Source: Dirofilaria immitis
Lineage: Eukaryota; Nematoda; Chromadorea; Rhabditida; Onchocercidae
Reading direction: 5' to 3'
Assembly: GCA_024305405.1 (NCBI GenBank)
Contig: JAKNDB010000109.1
Span: forward strand, 1,550,001-1,614,000
DNA length: 64,000 nt
Shown: in pieces, positions 62,943 to 64,000 of the stretch
How positions within the stretch are numbered: position 1 is the stretch's first letter
Layout of the letters: each line of letters starts with the position of its first letter
Notes under the pieces: generated by a model
The model's input: the letters and a program-made list of their open reading frames with translations, nothing else
What the model was told of the DNA's origin: nothing
Database searches by the model: none
Made by a program: the position numbers and the translations under genes

Positions 62943-62985
62943 TTCTCGATTGATATCATTCGTAGCGAATGATATCAATCGAGAA
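62943..62985. repeat. Perfect 43 bp palindrome (20-nt arms, 3-nt loop)
   Basis: The arm TTCTCGATTGATATCATTCG is followed by TAG and then its exact reverse complement. Complementarity stops abruptly at both outer ends. Each arm contains GATATC. Confidence 0.95.
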
Positions 62986-64000
62986 GTCCTGAATACGATA
63001 TATCGCAGTATATAAATTTTAAAGAGTATTGATATCAATAACAATGAATAATAGGATTGCTATTTTAATAGCACACCGAGTTATCACAATAAAAATTACC
63101 ACAAAAAAAGTGGAACTCATAAATATATTTAAAAAAAAAAAAGAGATAGAGAAAAGAGGTTTACAATGAGCAAAAAGAAGGGTCAATTAAATCGTAAATT
63201 GAAATTTGAAAAATTTTTTGTTTAGAATTTGAAAAAATTAAATCGTTGAATTGCAAGAAATATTTCTGATAATTTCTAATTCGTATGTATATCTATATAC
63301 ACATATTTCATTCTTTCATTTTTAATTTTTTCTTTGATATCGAATTGATCTCAATATCTTTTTGTTTTTTAAACCATTATTTAACATTCTAAAATTTCAA
63401 TTTTTCTTTTATTTTTAAATCCACCTTTTTTTCAAGTTGAAAAATATTAATCAATCATTCCAACACATCTTCCACAAATGTCAACTATTCTTAGCACAAT
63501 TGTATTTAACATAAATAGATAATAAGTTATAAAATGGAAGGAAAAAAGATGACAGCTGCCAAACATTTTACAAAACGGATGACAATATTGATAAGCTATA
63601 TATCTCGGTGGTGTAAATGTAAAATGGGAATTCCATTGAACAGCTGACTCTTTAATGATTAAAAAACGGTAAATATTTCATCTTGAATAGCTTATTACTT
63701 CATTTATTGATTCATAAAAATATACAGCCTAAGTAGAAAGATAAACAAAAATATATTTCTTTTTTTTTCAATATTATATTATAACTGTTAAATAAAATAA
63801 TTTAACTCAATTTTTATACAAATATTTATGATGGCACAAAGAGAAATTACTAAAATATCCTTATTATCTCAAGAGAAATTGAATTAAGTAAAAATCTCGA
63901 CATCTATGAAGTAGTTTTTTAACTTTCAATTATTTAACGATACAAATCAGATAAGTTAATATCATAATTCATGTTATAGTTCAAGGCTTACAAATATAGA

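Larger units (their letters stand above)
59591..64000. other. Probable large intron of unc-5
   Basis: After the GTAAGT donor no further UNC-5 exon is recognised up to the window end. The stretch holds a 37-bp tandem repeat, a 43-bp palindrome, ATCAT-type repeats (62036-62180) and a GC-richer block at about 61230-61470. Confidence 0.55.

Overview
The window is nuclear DNA from a nematode. The base composition is strongly AT-rich, the genes are split by many short-to-medium introns with GT..AG ends, and there is a nematode cuticle collagen plus unmistakable homologues of worm FEM-1, CMK-1, UNC-5 and EEL-1/HUWE1. The style (AT-rich intergenic DNA, microsatellites, long introns) would fit a spirurid/filarial-type worm, but I cannot name a species. 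No bacterial, viral, CRISPR or transposase gene was recognised.

Layout. (1) 1 to about 18.7 kb, minus strand: most of a giant HECT ubiquitin ligase, HUWE1/EEL-1. It runs from the N-terminal armadillo-like region through UBA, WWE, acidic and UBM segments; the HECT domain lies beyond the left edge. A possible 15-nt first coding exon sits at 20.42 kb. (2) 20.6-23.2 kb, plus strand: ECSIT, a mitochondrial complex I assembly/signalling protein, head to head with HUWE1. (3) 23.2-28.9 kb: non-coding, with a 29-30 bp minisatellite full of TGATAA sites. (4) 28.96-31.21 kb, plus: a complete six-exon cuticle collagen with a TATA box. (5) 33.06-38.83 kb, plus: a complete seven-exon calcium/calmodulin-dependent kinase I (CMK-1). 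(6) 40.36-45.03 kb, minus: FEM-1, the ankyrin-repeat substrate receptor of a CUL-2 ubiquitin ligase, convergent with cmk-1. (7) 45.0-59.0 kb: a 14-kb non-coding stretch with simple repeats and a few GC-richer islands. (8) 59.0-59.6 kb, plus: two exons encoding the first Ig domain of the netrin receptor UNC-5. The rest of that gene is outside the window or not recognisable, so 59.6-64 kb is probably one large intron.

The genes do not form a pathway; they look like ordinary neighbours. Two encode ubiquitin-ligase components (HUWE1, FEM-1), but nothing in the sequence links them.

The most striking pattern is technical or evolutionary. In five independent conserved genes the protein match jumps frame, nearly always at an A/T run of 4-6 bases where one extra base would restore it (at least nine clear cases). 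This looks like homopolymer under-calling in a draft assembly, although ECSIT carries enough breaks that real decay should be checked. I did not find evidence for a previously undescribed biological system.
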